From CALKJU01 sp035326425 (GTDB taxonomy: Bacteria; Pseudomonadota; Alphaproteobacteria; Geminicoccales; Geminicoccaceae), in assembly GCA_035326425.1 (NCBI GenBank), contig DAOLFG010000017.1, positions 23,757 to 87,756 of the forward strand: 64,000 nt of DNA, given 5' to 3'. This document shows, piece by piece, positions 54,036 to 63,154 of the stretch; position 1 is the stretch's first letter, and each line of letters opens with the position of its first letter. A model generated the notes under the pieces. The model saw nothing but the letters and a program-made list of their open reading frames with translations. It had not been told where the DNA came from and did not search any database. A program made the translations under genes and the position numbers.

Positions 54036-54503
54036 ATGCTGCGCACCGTTCTGATCTGCCTCGCACTGGCCGCGACGGCGCCGTCCGCCGCCCGGGCCAT
54101 GGGATCCACCGACACGCCCGGCGCCGGCAGCACGCCCTACGACCAGGCGGTCAAGCTGGTCGAGCAGGAGGACTACAAGGGCGCCGTGGCGCTGCTCTCC
54201 GGGTTCGTCGGCACCAACCCGGCCCATGCCGACGCCTGGAACTATCTCGGCTATGCACAGCGCAAGCTCGGCGATTTCCCCTCGGCGCTCTCGGCCTACG
54301 GCAAGGCGCTGGCGTTGCAGCCAGAGCACAGGGGCGCCAACGAATATCTGGGCGAGCTCTATCTGCAGATGGACGACCTCGCCAAGGCGAGGGAGCGGCT
54401 GGCGGTGCTCGACAAGGCCTGCTGGCTGCCCTGCGACGAGTATACCGAGCTGAAGGGCCAGATCGACGCCTACGAGGCCGCGAGGCCGGCCAAGTCCAGC
54501 TGA
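54036..54503 (+). CDS. Small secreted TPR protein
   Basis: This 155-residue protein has a Sec signal (MLRTVLICLALAATAPSAARA). It is followed by about three tetratricopeptide units, the clearest being ADAWNYLGYAQRKLGDFPSALSAYGKALALQP and GANEYLGELYLQMDDLAKARERL. Two cysteines in DKACWLPCDEY may form a disulfide. Perfect ribosome site AAGGAGG at 5-base spacing, suggesting high expression. It lies 4 bases before a secreted metallo-beta-lactamase-fold gene. Likely periplasmic adaptor; partner unknown. Confidence 0.83.
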   Translation: MLRTVLICLALAATAPSAARAMGSTDTPGAGSTPYDQAVKLVEQEDYKGAVALLSGFVGTNPAHADAWNYLGYAQRKLGDFPSALSAYGKALALQPEHRGANEYLGELYLQMDDLAKARERLAVLDKACWLPCDEYTELKGQIDAYEAARPAKSS

Positions 54504-54507
54504 CGGG

Positions 54508-55281
54508 ATGCGCCGCCTCCTCTGCATCCTGGTCCTGGCGCTGCTGTCCACGCTTCCCGGCACCGCCGCCGCCATGGGGTGCTTCCCGTCGGCGACGCTG
54601 CAGCCGCGGCTGGTGCCCGTCGCCCTTCCGGAGGGTGCGAGCGTCGAGCTGACCTTCCTCGGGCACTCGACCTTCCTGATCGAGAGCCGCGGCGGCACCC
54701 GGGCCGTGACCGACTACAACGCCTATGTCCGCGCGCCGGTGACGCCCGACATCGTCACCATGAACAACTTCCACGACACGCATTTCACCGATCACGTCGA
54801 GCCGGGCGTGCGGCACGTGCTGCGCGGCTGGAACCCGTCCGGCGGCCCGGCCGAGCACGACGTGACGGTGAACGACCTGCGGGTGCGCAACGTGCCGACG
54901 GCGGTGCACGGCCGGGTGGGCGACCAGGCGCTCGGCAACTCGATCTTCGTGTTCGAGACGCCCGACCTCTGCATCGCCCATCTGGGCCACCTGCACCACG
55001 TGCTGCTCGACACCCAGCTCGGCGAGATCGGCCAGATCGACGTGCTGCTGGTGCCGATCGACGGCAGCTATACGATGTCCCAGGACGAGATGGCGCGGGT
55101 CATCGACCAGATCGGCCCGGCCGTGGTGGTGCCGATGCACTATTTCGGCGGCTACAGGCTGTCGCAATTCCTGGAGCTGATGCGGCCGCGCTGGGAGGTG
55201 GTGATGTCGGGGACGCCGAAGCTGGCGCTGTCGCGGGTGACGTTGCCCTGGCGGCAGATCATCGTCCTGCCCGGCGGTTGA
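54508..55281 (+). CDS. Secreted metallo-beta-lactamase-fold protein with altered metal motifs
   Basis: This 257-residue protein has a signal peptide (MRRLLCILVLALLSTLPGTAAA) and a UlaG/COG2220-like core: LTFLGHSTFLIES, ADLxIAHLG-type text (CIAHLGHLHHVL, residues 156-166), IDVLLVPIDGSYTM and VPMHYFGGY with His211. The usual HxHxDH motif appears as HDTHFTDH (89-96), with shifted spacing, and the Asp normally in HLGD is His161. It may bind metal differently or have lost hydrolysis. Predicted periplasmic. Pairs with the TPR gene 4 bases upstream; ipdC follows after 13 bases. Confidence 0.8.
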   Translation: MRRLLCILVLALLSTLPGTAAAMGCFPSATLQPRLVPVALPEGASVELTFLGHSTFLIESRGGTRAVTDYNAYVRAPVTPDIVTMNNFHDTHFTDHVEPGVRHVLRGWNPSGGPAEHDVTVNDLRVRNVPTAVHGRVGDQALGNSIFVFETPDLCIAHLGHLHHVLLDTQLGEIGQIDVLLVPIDGSYTMSQDEMARVIDQIGPAVVVPMHYFGGYRLSQFLELMRPRWEVVMSGTPKLALSRVTLPWRQIIVLPGG

Positions 55282-55294
55282 GAAGACGCCGACG

Positions 55295-56929
55295 ATGAAC
55301 CTGGTCGAGACATTGCTGACGGCGTTGCGCGAGCGCGGCGCCGGCGAGCTGTTCGGCATACCCGGCGACTTCGCCCTGCCCTTCTTCAAGATCGCCGAGG
55401 AGAGCGCCATCCTGCCGCTGCACACGCTGAGCCACGAGCCGGCCGTGGGCTTCGCCGCCGACGCCGCGGCGCGCTTCCGCGGCACGCTGGGCGTGGGCGT
55501 CGTGACCTACGGCGCCGGCGCCTTCAACATGGTCAACGCCGTGTCGGGTGCCTGGGCCGAGAAGTCGCCGGTGGTGGTGATCTCGGGCGCTCCCGGCACG
55601 CGCGAGAGCGCCTCGGGCCTGCTGCTGCACCACCAGGGCCGCTCGCTCGACACCCAGTACCGGGTCTATCGCGAGATCACCTGCGCCCAGACCCTGCTGG
55701 ACGACGCCGCTGCGGCTCCGGCCGAGATCGCCCGCGTGCTGGATGCGGCCCTCGACCAATCGCGGCCGGTCTATATCGAGGTGCCGCGCGACATGGTGCG
55801 CGAGCCCTGCGCGCCGGTGCCGCCGCACCTGCCGCTGGCCGGCGATCCCGACGCGGTCGCCGCCTGTGCGGACGAGGTGATGGCGCGGCTGCGGGCGGCA
55901 TCGCGGCCGGTGCTGATGGTCGACGTCGAGGTGCGGCGCTTCCGGCTGGAGGAGAAGGTCGCCGAGCTGGCGCGGCGCCTCGCCATCCCGGTGGTCACCA
56001 CCTTCATGGGCCGCGGGCTGCTGACCGAGGAAGCGGCACCGCTGGTCGGCACCTATCTGGGCGTGGCCGGCGATCCGGCGATCACCGGGCTGGTCGAGGG
56101 CTCGGACGGCCTGCTGCTGCTGGGCGTCATCCTCTGCGACACCAATTTCGGCGTCAGCGCCGGCAAGCTCGACCTGCGCCGCACCATCCAGGCGCTCGAC
56201 CGGCAGGTGTCGCTGGGCTTCCACAGCTACCGCGACATACCGCTCGCCGATCTCGTGGAGGCGCTCCTCGCCCGCGCCTCGCCGCTCGGCAGCGCCGGGG
56301 CCGCCGCACCGCCGGCCTATCCGCGCGGGCTCGTCGCCGACGACCAGCCGATAGCACCGGCCGACATCGCCCGTGCGGTCAACGACAGCTTCGAGCGGCA
56401 TGGCGCCATGCCCATCGCCGCCGACATGGGCGACTGCCTGTTCACCGCCATGGACATCGCCGACAGCGGCCTCGTGGCGCCCGGCTACTATGCCGGCATG
56501 GGGTTCGGCGTGCCGGCCGGCATCGGCGCCCAGCTGGCGACCGGCCGGCGCAGCCTGGTCCTGGTCGGCGACGGCGCCTTCCAGATGACGGGGTGGGAGC
56601 TGGGCAACTGCCGCCGCCTGGGGATCGATCCGATCGTGCTGCTGATGAACAACAGGAGCTGGGAGATGCTGCGCTGCTTCCAGCCGGAATCGCGCTTCAA
56701 CGACCTCGACGACTGGCGGTTCGCCGACATGGCGGCGAGCCTGGGCGGCATCGGCCGCCGCGTGGAGACCCGCGCCGAGCTGGCCTCGGCGCTGGAGGAG
56801 GCCCGCTCGGACCGCGGCCGCTTCCATCTGATCGAGGCGATGATTCCGCGCGGCGTGCTGTCGGACACGCTGGCGCGCTTCGTCGCCGGCGTGAAGCGCC
56901 TGCAGCGGCCGCAGGGGGCCACGGCATGA
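55295..56929 (+). CDS. ipdC: Indolepyruvate/phenylpyruvate decarboxylase
   Basis: This 544-residue thiamine-diphosphate enzyme is very close in sequence and length to Azospirillum ipdC. Shared text includes FGIPGDFALPFFK, LHTLSHEPAVGFAADAAAR (catalytic Glu in HEPA), GVVTYGAGAFNMVNAVSG and IPRGVLSDTLARF. The cofactor motif is GDGAFQMTGWELGN...MNN. It decarboxylates phenylpyruvate or indole-3-pyruvate, the latter giving the auxin precursor indole-3-acetaldehyde. It overlaps the next gene by 4 bases. Confidence 0.92.
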   Translation: MNLVETLLTALRERGAGELFGIPGDFALPFFKIAEESAILPLHTLSHEPAVGFAADAAARFRGTLGVGVVTYGAGAFNMVNAVSGAWAEKSPVVVISGAPGTRESASGLLLHHQGRSLDTQYRVYREITCAQTLLDDAAAAPAEIARVLDAALDQSRPVYIEVPRDMVREPCAPVPPHLPLAGDPDAVAACADEVMARLRAASRPVLMVDVEVRRFRLEEKVAELARRLAIPVVTTFMGRGLLTEEAAPLVGTYLGVAGDPAITGLVEGSDGLLLLGVILCDTNFGVSAGKLDLRRTIQALDRQVSLGFHSYRDIPLADLVEALLARASPLGSAGAAAPPAYPRGLVADDQPIAPADIARAVNDSFERHGAMPIAADMGDCLFTAMDIADSGLVAPGYYAGMGFGVPAGIGAQLATGRRSLVLVGDGAFQMTGWELGNCRRLGIDPIVLLMNNRSWEMLRCFQPESRFNDLDDWRFADMAASLGGIGRRVETRAELASALEEARSDRGRFHLIEAMIPRGVLSDTLARFVAGVKRLQRPQGATA

Positions 56930-59103
56930 GCCGCATGGGCTGGCGGACGCTGCTGCGCTGGATCCTGCGCCTGGCCTACCGCGCCGAGCTGCGGGGTGCC
57001 GAGAACCTGCAGGGCCTCGGCGACCGCGTGCTGATCGTGGTCAACCACGTCTCGTTCCTCGACGCGGCCCTGCTGATGGCGTTTCTCGACGGGGCGCCGG
57101 TCTTCGCCATCAACACCGAGATCGCGCAACGCTGGTGGGTGAAGCCGCTGGGCCGGGTCGCCGACTTCTTCGCACTCGACCCGGCCAATCCGCTGGCGAC
57201 CAAGACGCTGATCGCCAAGGTCAAGGAGGGCCGGCCCTGCGTGATCTTCCCCGAGGGGCGGATCAGCGTCACCGGTGCTCTGATGAAGGTGTATGCCGGC
57301 CCGGCCTGGATCGCCGACAAGACCGACGCCGTCGTCGTGCCGGTGCGGATCGACGGCGCCGAGCGCTCGCCGTTCAGCCGCCTCAACCGCGGCCAGGTCC
57401 GCCGTGTGCTGTTCCCCAAGATCAAGGTCACGATCGTCGAGCCGCGGCGGATCGCGCTCGACCCGGCCCTGCGCGGCAAGGTCCGGCGCAAGGCGGCGAG
57501 CCTGCAGCTCTACGAGATCATGTCCGACATGGTCTTCCGCACCCAGGACCTCGGCGAGACGCTGGTCGAGGCGGTGCTGCGGGCACGGCACATCCACGGC
57601 GGCGGCTTCACGGCCGTGCAGGATCCGACAGGCGCCAGGATCAGCTACAACAGGCTGCTGACGGGTGCGGTGGCGCTCGGCAAGCCGCTGGCCGGCCTGA
57701 CCAGCCGGGGCGAGCATGTCGGCGTGCTGCTGCCCAACGTGAATGCCGCCATCGTGACGTTCCTGGCGCTGCAGACCTATGGCCGCGTGCCGGCGATGCT
57801 CAATTTCTCGACCGGCACCGGCAACATGCAGGCCGGTCTCGTCGCCGCCGGCGTCGAGCGCATCGTCACCTCGCGCGCCTTCGTCGAGAAGGCCAAGATC
57901 GAGAAGACGATCGAAGCTCTCGCCGAGCAGGCGGAGATCATCTGGCTCGAGGACGTCGGCGCCGACATCGGCCTCGGCGCCAAGCTCGCGGCGATGCTCG
58001 ACCTGCCGCGGCTGCGCAGCCTGCACCGGTCGTTCGGCGTCCGCCGCGACGATCCGGCGGTAATCCTGTTCACCTCGGGCTCGGAGGGTCGGCCCAAGGG
58101 CGTGGTGCTGAGCCACGGCAACATCCTGACCAACTGCGCCCAGGCGGCCGCCAGGGTCGACTACAACGAGCTCGACACCTGCTTCAACGCCCTGCCGGTG
58201 TTCCACAGCTTCGGCCTAACGGCCGGCACGCTGCTGCCCCTGGTCAGCGGGGTGAAGGTGTTCATGTACCCTTCGCCGCTGCACTACCGCGTCGTGCCGG
58301 AGATGATCTACGACGTGCAGGCGACGATCATGTTCGGCACCAACAGCTTCCTCAAGGGCTACGGCCGCGCCGCCGACCCTTATGACTTCCGCTCGCTGCG
58401 CTACGTCTTCGCCGGCGCCGAGCCGATCCAGGACGAGACGCGCGACCAGTGGTTCGAGAAGTTCGGCATCCGCCTGCTCGCCGGCTACGGCGCCACCGAG
58501 ACCTCGCCGGTGCTGGCGCTGAACACGGCGATGCACCAGTGCTGGGGCACGGTCGGCCGCTTCCTGCCGGGCATCGAATGGCGGCTGGAGCCGATGCCCG
58601 GCATCGAGGAGGGCGGCCGGCTGTGGGTGAAGGGGCCCAACGTCATGCTGGGCTACCTGCGCTACGAGAAGCCCAAGGTGCTTGAGCCGCCGGAGGACGG
58701 CTGGTACGACACCGGCGACATCGTCAAGCTCGACGAGCTGGGCTTCGTCACCATCCTCGGCCGGGCCAAGCGCTTCGCCAAGATCGGCGGCGAGATGGTG
58801 AGCTTAGCGGCGGTCGAGAACGTCGTGGCCGAGGTGGCGCCCGGCCAGCACCATGCCGTCGTCGCGGTCCCCGATCCGCGCAAGGGCGAGCGGCTGCTGC
58901 TGGTCACCGACGCCGCCGGGCTCGACCGGGCCAGGATCGGCGAGGCGATGCGCAAGCGCGGCATGAGCGAGCTGAGCCTGCCGGCCGAGGTCGTGCAGGT
59001 CGAAGCCCTGCCGCTGCTCGGCACCGGTAAGACCGACTATCCGGCGATCCAGAAAATGCTGGCCGAGCGCAAGGCCGAGGCCGCGGCACCGGCAGGGGCA
59101 TGA
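56926..59103 (+). CDS. aas: Acyltransferase / acyl-ACP synthetase fusion (Aas-like)
   Basis: This 725-residue protein, close to E. coli Aas (719), has an N-terminal PlsC-type acyltransferase with NHVSFLD (His41, Asp46) and FPEGR. The C-terminal AMP-binding domain shows LFTSGSEGRPKGVVLSH near residue 380, LAGYGATETSP and YDTGDIVKLDELGFVTILGRAKRF. Aas re-acylates lysophospholipids using an activated fatty acid at the inner membrane. Coupled to ipdC and to the cyclase gene by ATGA overlaps, an unusual combination. Confidence 0.87.
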   Translation: MSRMGWRTLLRWILRLAYRAELRGAENLQGLGDRVLIVVNHVSFLDAALLMAFLDGAPVFAINTEIAQRWWVKPLGRVADFFALDPANPLATKTLIAKVKEGRPCVIFPEGRISVTGALMKVYAGPAWIADKTDAVVVPVRIDGAERSPFSRLNRGQVRRVLFPKIKVTIVEPRRIALDPALRGKVRRKAASLQLYEIMSDMVFRTQDLGETLVEAVLRARHIHGGGFTAVQDPTGARISYNRLLTGAVALGKPLAGLTSRGEHVGVLLPNVNAAIVTFLALQTYGRVPAMLNFSTGTGNMQAGLVAAGVERIVTSRAFVEKAKIEKTIEALAEQAEIIWLEDVGADIGLGAKLAAMLDLPRLRSLHRSFGVRRDDPAVILFTSGSEGRPKGVVLSHGNILTNCAQAAARVDYNELDTCFNALPVFHSFGLTAGTLLPLVSGVKVFMYPSPLHYRVVPEMIYDVQATIMFGTNSFLKGYGRAADPYDFRSLRYVFAGAEPIQDETRDQWFEKFGIRLLAGYGATETSPVLALNTAMHQCWGTVGRFLPGIEWRLEPMPGIEEGGRLWVKGPNVMLGYLRYEKPKVLEPPEDGWYDTGDIVKLDELGFVTILGRAKRFAKIGGEMVSLAAVENVVAEVAPGQHHAVVAVPDPRKGERLLLVTDAAGLDRARIGEAMRKRGMSELSLPAEVVQVEALPLLGTGKTDYPAIQKMLAERKAEAAAPAGA

Positions 59104-60239
59104 ACGTCGGCGGCCTGGCGGCGTGGCTGGTGGAGCGGGCCGACGCCGGCACGCGGCTGAACGATCTGTTCGTCGGCTTCTGCGAGCGGCTGGCGGACGG
59201 CGGGCTGCCGGTCTGGCGGGCGACACTGGGCCTGGAGACGCTGCACCCCGAGCACGCCGGATGGCTGCTGGTCTGGCAGGGCGGCGCGCTGGTTCCACGC
59301 GCCAGCTACGCCCGTGCCGGCATCCTCCAGGCTCCGAACTACGTCAACAGCCCGACGCGCATCGTCGACGAGACCGATGCGCCCTTCCGCTGCCACATCG
59401 CCGAGGGTCCGGGCGACATGCCGCTGATGCAGGAGCTGGCGGCCGAGGGTGCCACCGACTACTACATGCTGCCGCTGCCCTTCCTCGACCGGTCGCGCTC
59501 GTCCAACATGTCGTTCGCGACGAGGCAGGCAGGCGGATTCGCCGACGGAGAGCTGTCGGCGCTGGTCCTGGCCGCCAAGCTGCTGAGCCCCTATGCCGAG
59601 CGGGTGGCGATGCGGCAGGTCGCCATCGAGGTGCTGGACAGCTATGTCGGCAGGCTGGCCGGCCAGCGCGTCCTCGACGGCCAGATCGAGCGCGGCGAGG
59701 TACGGACCATCGCCGCCGCCATCTGGTGCTGCGACCTGCGCGGCTTCACCGCCATGAGCGAGCGGCTGCCGCGCGGCGAGACGGTGGCGCTGCTGAACCG
59801 CTGGTTCGACGCCGTCGGTGCGGCGCTGGAGCCGCGGGGCGGCGAGATCCTGAAGTTCATGGGCGACGGCCTGCTGGCGGCCTTCACCGGCGCGGATGCC
59901 TGCGCCCGCGCGCTCGAGGCCGCGCAGGATGCGATCGCCGGCTGCGAGCGGCTGAACGCGCAGCTCGCAGCCGAAGGCCGGGCGACGCTCGCGTTCGGGC
60001 TCGGCCTGCATGTCGGCGACGTCGAGTTCGGCAACATCGGCACCCACGACCGGCTGGACTTCACCGTGATAGGCCCGGCGGTGAACCAGGCCAGCCGTCT
60101 GCAGGATCTCAGCAAGACCGCCGGCAGCCCGATCGTCGCCTCGGCCGATTTCGCCGCCGCATGCGGCAGGCCCATGCGCCATCTGGGCAGCCGCGAGCTG
60201 CGCGGCGTCGAGCAGCCGGTGGAAACCTACGGCATCTGA
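59100..60239 (+). CDS. Class III adenylate/guanylate cyclase
   Basis: This 379-residue protein has an N-terminal sensor-like region (residues 1-190) without recognised motifs or helices, then a class III cyclase domain from about 207. First metal Asp is in WCCDLRGFTAMSE and second in KFMGDGLLAAF (about 254). TVIGPAVNQASRL gives the transition-state Asn and Arg. The lysine in LKFMGDG and Asp at HDRLDFTV favour ATP, so cAMP, over GTP. No transmembrane segment. It converges on a cyclic-nucleotide-binding/FHA gene only 6 bases away. Confidence 0.85.
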   Translation: MNVGGLAAWLVERADAGTRLNDLFVGFCERLADGGLPVWRATLGLETLHPEHAGWLLVWQGGALVPRASYARAGILQAPNYVNSPTRIVDETDAPFRCHIAEGPGDMPLMQELAAEGATDYYMLPLPFLDRSRSSNMSFATRQAGGFADGELSALVLAAKLLSPYAERVAMRQVAIEVLDSYVGRLAGQRVLDGQIERGEVRTIAAAIWCCDLRGFTAMSERLPRGETVALLNRWFDAVGAALEPRGGEILKFMGDGLLAAFTGADACARALEAAQDAIAGCERLNAQLAAEGRATLAFGLGLHVGDVEFGNIGTHDRLDFTVIGPAVNQASRLQDLSKTAGSPIVASADFAAACGRPMRHLGSRELRGVEQPVETYGI

Positions 60240-60245
60240 CGCAGG

Positions 60246-61007
60246 CTACGGCTCGACCGTCACGGCGAAGGCGTGAGGCGAGCCCTCGCCACCAGGGACG
60301 ATGCGATTGTGTCCCGGCGCGAGTGCCGCGCGATCGCTCGACAGCTCGCGGCCGATGGCGACACCGTCCACGACCGTTCCCAGCAGGCTCCCGAGGTCGC
60401 GCACGAAGATGTCGTGGCCCTCGGCCGCGATCGAGAAATGCGCCCGCGACAGCCGGTAGGGCTCGGTATCGGTCAGCTCAAGATCGACATGATGGCCGAC
60501 CACCGGCTCCCGCGGTGCCGCCCGCCGGCCGACGACGTAGGGAAAGCGCCGGATGACCAGCCGCGCCTTGCCCATGCCGAGCCTGGCCGCCGGGCTGTCG
60601 GCCTCGATCACCACCTTCGGCAGCCGGGCGGCGGCCGCCTCGTCGACATCGGTGCCGTGGTGCAGCCGGTCGAGCATCGACTGGACGTCGCGCAACCGCG
60701 AGCTCAGCCGCAGCAGCAGCCGGTAGGCCAGCTGCGGATTGACCTGGGCGTGGTCGAGAAAGGCCTGCCGCGGGATCAGCTCGGCCTCGACCTCGCTGAC
60801 GGCCCGGAGCGTGGCGCTGCGCTCGCGGTTCTCGAGCACGCCCATCTCGCCGACATATTCGCCGGTACCGATGCGGCCGAGCAGGATGCCGTCTTGGCCG
60901 ACCTCGCGGACCGCCTCGACCTCGCCGCTGCGCAGGAAGAAGGCGCAGTCGCTGGGCGAGCCCTGGCGGACGAGTACCTCACCCGGCGCGTAGACACGGA
61001 TGGTCAT
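60246..61007 (-). CDS. Cyclic-nucleotide-binding domain + FHA domain protein
   Basis: This 253-residue protein has a CAP-type ligand domain (residues 5-120), with phosphate-binding cassette GEYVGEMGVLENRERSATLRA that keeps the Glu and Arg needed for cAMP. A C-terminal FHA domain follows (about 150-250: VVGRRAAP, YRLSRAHFSIAAEGHDIFVRDLGSLLGT), which reads phosphothreonine peptides. There is no helix-turn-helix, so it is a signalling adaptor rather than a transcription factor. GGGAGG precedes the ATG at 61007. Likely effector of the convergent cyclase. Confidence 0.85.
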   Translation of the reverse strand: MTIRVYAPGEVLVRQGSPSDCAFFLRSGEVEAVREVGQDGILLGRIGTGEYVGEMGVLENRERSATLRAVSEVEAELIPRQAFLDHAQVNPQLAYRLLLRLSSRLRDVQSMLDRLHHGTDVDEAAAARLPKVVIEADSPAARLGMGKARLVIRRFPYVVGRRAAPREPVVGHHVDLELTDTEPYRLSRAHFSIAAEGHDIFVRDLGSLLGTVVDGVAIGRELSSDRAALAPGHNRIVPGGEGSPHAFAVTVEP

Positions 61008-61129
61008 GGCCGCCTCCCTTCGAGCCACACCCTGCCGCCGATGGTGACGGTGGCGGGGCGCGAGGGCAAGCCGGGGCGGAAGCGAGCGCCAGGCAGCGAC
61101 CGGCATGGGACCGGCCGCTGCCGTCGGCC

Positions 61130-62296
61130 TCAGGCGGCCTTGGCGAGGGGCAGCGGCGCGTTGACCTCGCCCAGGTACCAGGCGTCACCGTCGACGACGC
61201 CGGCGGGCTCGGCGCCGAAACCGTTGAACCGCGTCGCCAGGGCGTTGGAGTAGGCGCCCATCATGCCGACCTCGATCCACTCGCCCGCCTCGACATCGGC
61301 CGGCAGCCAGTGCGGCCCCGGCATGCTGTCGATGCTGTCGCAGGTCGGCCCGAACAGGTCGAACGGCACCCGCTCGGCCCGCCGGTCGCCGTCGCGCACG
61401 ACGCGCAGCGGGAAGTGTGGGCCGATCCACTTCAGCTCGGCCAGGTTGCCATAGACGCCGTCGTTGAGGTAGAGCGAGCGGCCGCGCCGCAGCTCCACCC
61501 GCGCCAGCACCGACGCACCCTCGGCGACCAGGGCCCTGCCCGGCTCGCACTGCAGGCTGCCGTCGAGGCCGCGGCGCCGCGCCTCCTGGCGGATGACGCG
61601 GGCGAAGACCTCGAAGCCGGGCTCGTCTCCGACATAGGCGGCGGGAAAGCCGCCGCCGACATCGACATGGTCCACCGGCCCGGCGCGCCGCACCACCTCG
61701 GCCACCAGATCCAGCGCCCGCGCGAACGCCGCGGGATCGCGGCACTGCGAGCCGACGTGGAAGGTGATGCCGACGGCAGCGGCTACCGGTCGCACGGCGC
61801 GCACCAGTGCGGCCGCCTGCGACGGCACGACGCCGAACTTGCCGGTGAGCGTCAGCACCGCGCCCTCGCCGGGCACCGCCAGCCGCACGAATAGCTCGAG
61901 GTCGGGGGCGTTGGCGGTGGCCTGCAGGATCTTCGCCAGCTCGTCCTCGTGGTCGAGCACGAAGCGGCGCACGCCGTGACGCGCATAGGCCTCGGTGATC
62001 GCCTCGGGGCTCTTGACCGGGTGCATGAAGTGGCAGGCGGCGTCCGGGAAGCGCCGGCGCACTGCCCGCACCTCCTCGATCGAGGCGGTGTCGAAGGCGC
62101 GCACGCCGCCGGCCCACAGCGCATCGAGCATCAGCGGATGATCGTTGCACTTGACGGCATAGAGCACGTCGCCCGGGAAGGCGCCGACCACCCGCCGCGC
62201 CGTCCGGGTGACGACGCGCGGCCGGACGGCGACCACCGGACCTTGCAGATTTCGGGACGTGAGCAGCGCTCCGGCGCTGCCGTAGGCTTGTGCCAT
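61130..62296 (-). CDS. Type III (group IV) PLP-dependent amino acid decarboxylase, ornithine/lysine type
   Basis: This 388-residue alanine-racemase-fold decarboxylase forms PLP aldimine with Lys49 in YAVKCND. The dimer-site sequence FGPTCDSIDSM supplies Cys319 and Asp320, the pair that marks ornithine and lysine decarboxylases and gives putrescine or cadaverine. HVGSQCRDP and DVGGGFPAAY are the other family motifs. I chose the ATG at 62296; a TTG 12 bases upstream is possible. No polyamine partner genes nearby. Confidence 0.87.
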   Translation of the reverse strand: MAQAYGSAGALLTSRNLQGPVVAVRPRVVTRTARRVVGAFPGDVLYAVKCNDHPLMLDALWAGGVRAFDTASIEEVRAVRRRFPDAACHFMHPVKSPEAITEAYARHGVRRFVLDHEDELAKILQATANAPDLELFVRLAVPGEGAVLTLTGKFGVVPSQAAALVRAVRPVAAAVGITFHVGSQCRDPAAFARALDLVAEVVRRAGPVDHVDVGGGFPAAYVGDEPGFEVFARVIRQEARRRGLDGSLQCEPGRALVAEGASVLARVELRRGRSLYLNDGVYGNLAELKWIGPHFPLRVVRDGDRRAERVPFDLFGPTCDSIDSMPGPHWLPADVEAGEWIEVGMMGAYSNALATRFNGFGAEPAGVVDGDAWYLGEVNAPLPLAKAA

Positions 62297-62524
62297 ACCG
62301 ACCCCCAACCCCGTGGAGAGTTAGACAGATCGGACAGCCGCAGCCGCGCGCGCCGCAGTGCATTGGCTTCCGTTCGAGAACGGCGCATATGGGGAAACGC
62401 GGCCGCGATGTAAAGGGCAAAATCCACCATGGCGAGGAATTAACTTTCCTTGGCCTGGCAAGGGGTTGCCGGCAGGTCGGGAACGTGGCAGCCACGGCTG
62501 CCGATTGCAGCGGGGAGGCTGTGG

Positions 62525-63154
62525 ATGATCGATTTGTACACCTGGTCGACGCCCAATGGACGCAAGGTCTCGATCATGCTCGAGGAATGCGGGCTCGCCT
62601 ACGACGTGCACCCGATCGACATCGGCAGGGACGCCCAGTTCGCGCCGGATTTCCTGAGGATCAGCCCGAACAACAAGATCCCGGCGATCGTCGACCGCGA
62701 CAATGGCTGGAGCGTATTCGAGTCCGGCGCCATCCTGATCTATCTGGCCGAGAAGACCGGCCGCTTCCTGCCAGCCGATCCGCGCCTGCGGATGACCACG
62801 CTGGAATGGCTGATGTGGCAGATGGGGGGCATCGGGCCGTTTCTCGGCCAGGCGCATCATTTCCTGCGCTTCGCGCCCGAGAAGATCCCCTACGCCATGA
62901 AGCGCTACACCGACGAGGCCAACCGGCTCTACGGCGTGCTCGACCGGCGCCTCGCCGACAACGCCTGGGTGGCGGGGGCGGACTACACCATCGCCGACAT
63001 CGCCATCTGGCCCTGGATCAGCCGCTACGAGTGGCAGACCATCGACCTGTCGCGCTATCCCAACGTGCGGCGCTGGTATGACGCGATCAGGGCGCGGCCA
63101 GCGGTGCAGCGCGGCTACGACGTGCCGAAGATGGGGCACCAGATCCCGGCATGA
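62525..63154 (+). CDS. Glutathione S-transferase, nu class (YfcG/YghU-like)
   Basis: This 209-residue cytoplasmic protein has a thioredoxin-like N-domain with the nu-class signature WSTPNGRK (TPNG at 9-12) and ISPNNKIPAI for glutathione. The C-domain is all helical (DEANRLYGVLDRRLADNAWVAG, YTIADIAIWPW). Such enzymes have disulfide-bond oxidoreductase activity. GGGGAGG precedes the ATG by 6 bases. Overlaps the YbaK-family gene by 4 bases. Confidence 0.9.
   Translation: MIDLYTWSTPNGRKVSIMLEECGLAYDVHPIDIGRDAQFAPDFLRISPNNKIPAIVDRDNGWSVFESGAILIYLAEKTGRFLPADPRLRMTTLEWLMWQMGGIGPFLGQAHHFLRFAPEKIPYAMKRYTDEANRLYGVLDRRLADNAWVAGADYTIADIAIWPWISRYEWQTIDLSRYPNVRRWYDAIRARPAVQRGYDVPKMGHQIPA

Noticed and set aside
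62131..62430. 99-codon minus-strand frame starting MVDFALYIAAAFPHMRRSR upstream of the decarboxylase
   Set aside because: It overlaps the decarboxylase start in another frame, lacks a clear ribosome site and turns into biased shadow sequence. A leader peptide cannot be fully excluded.
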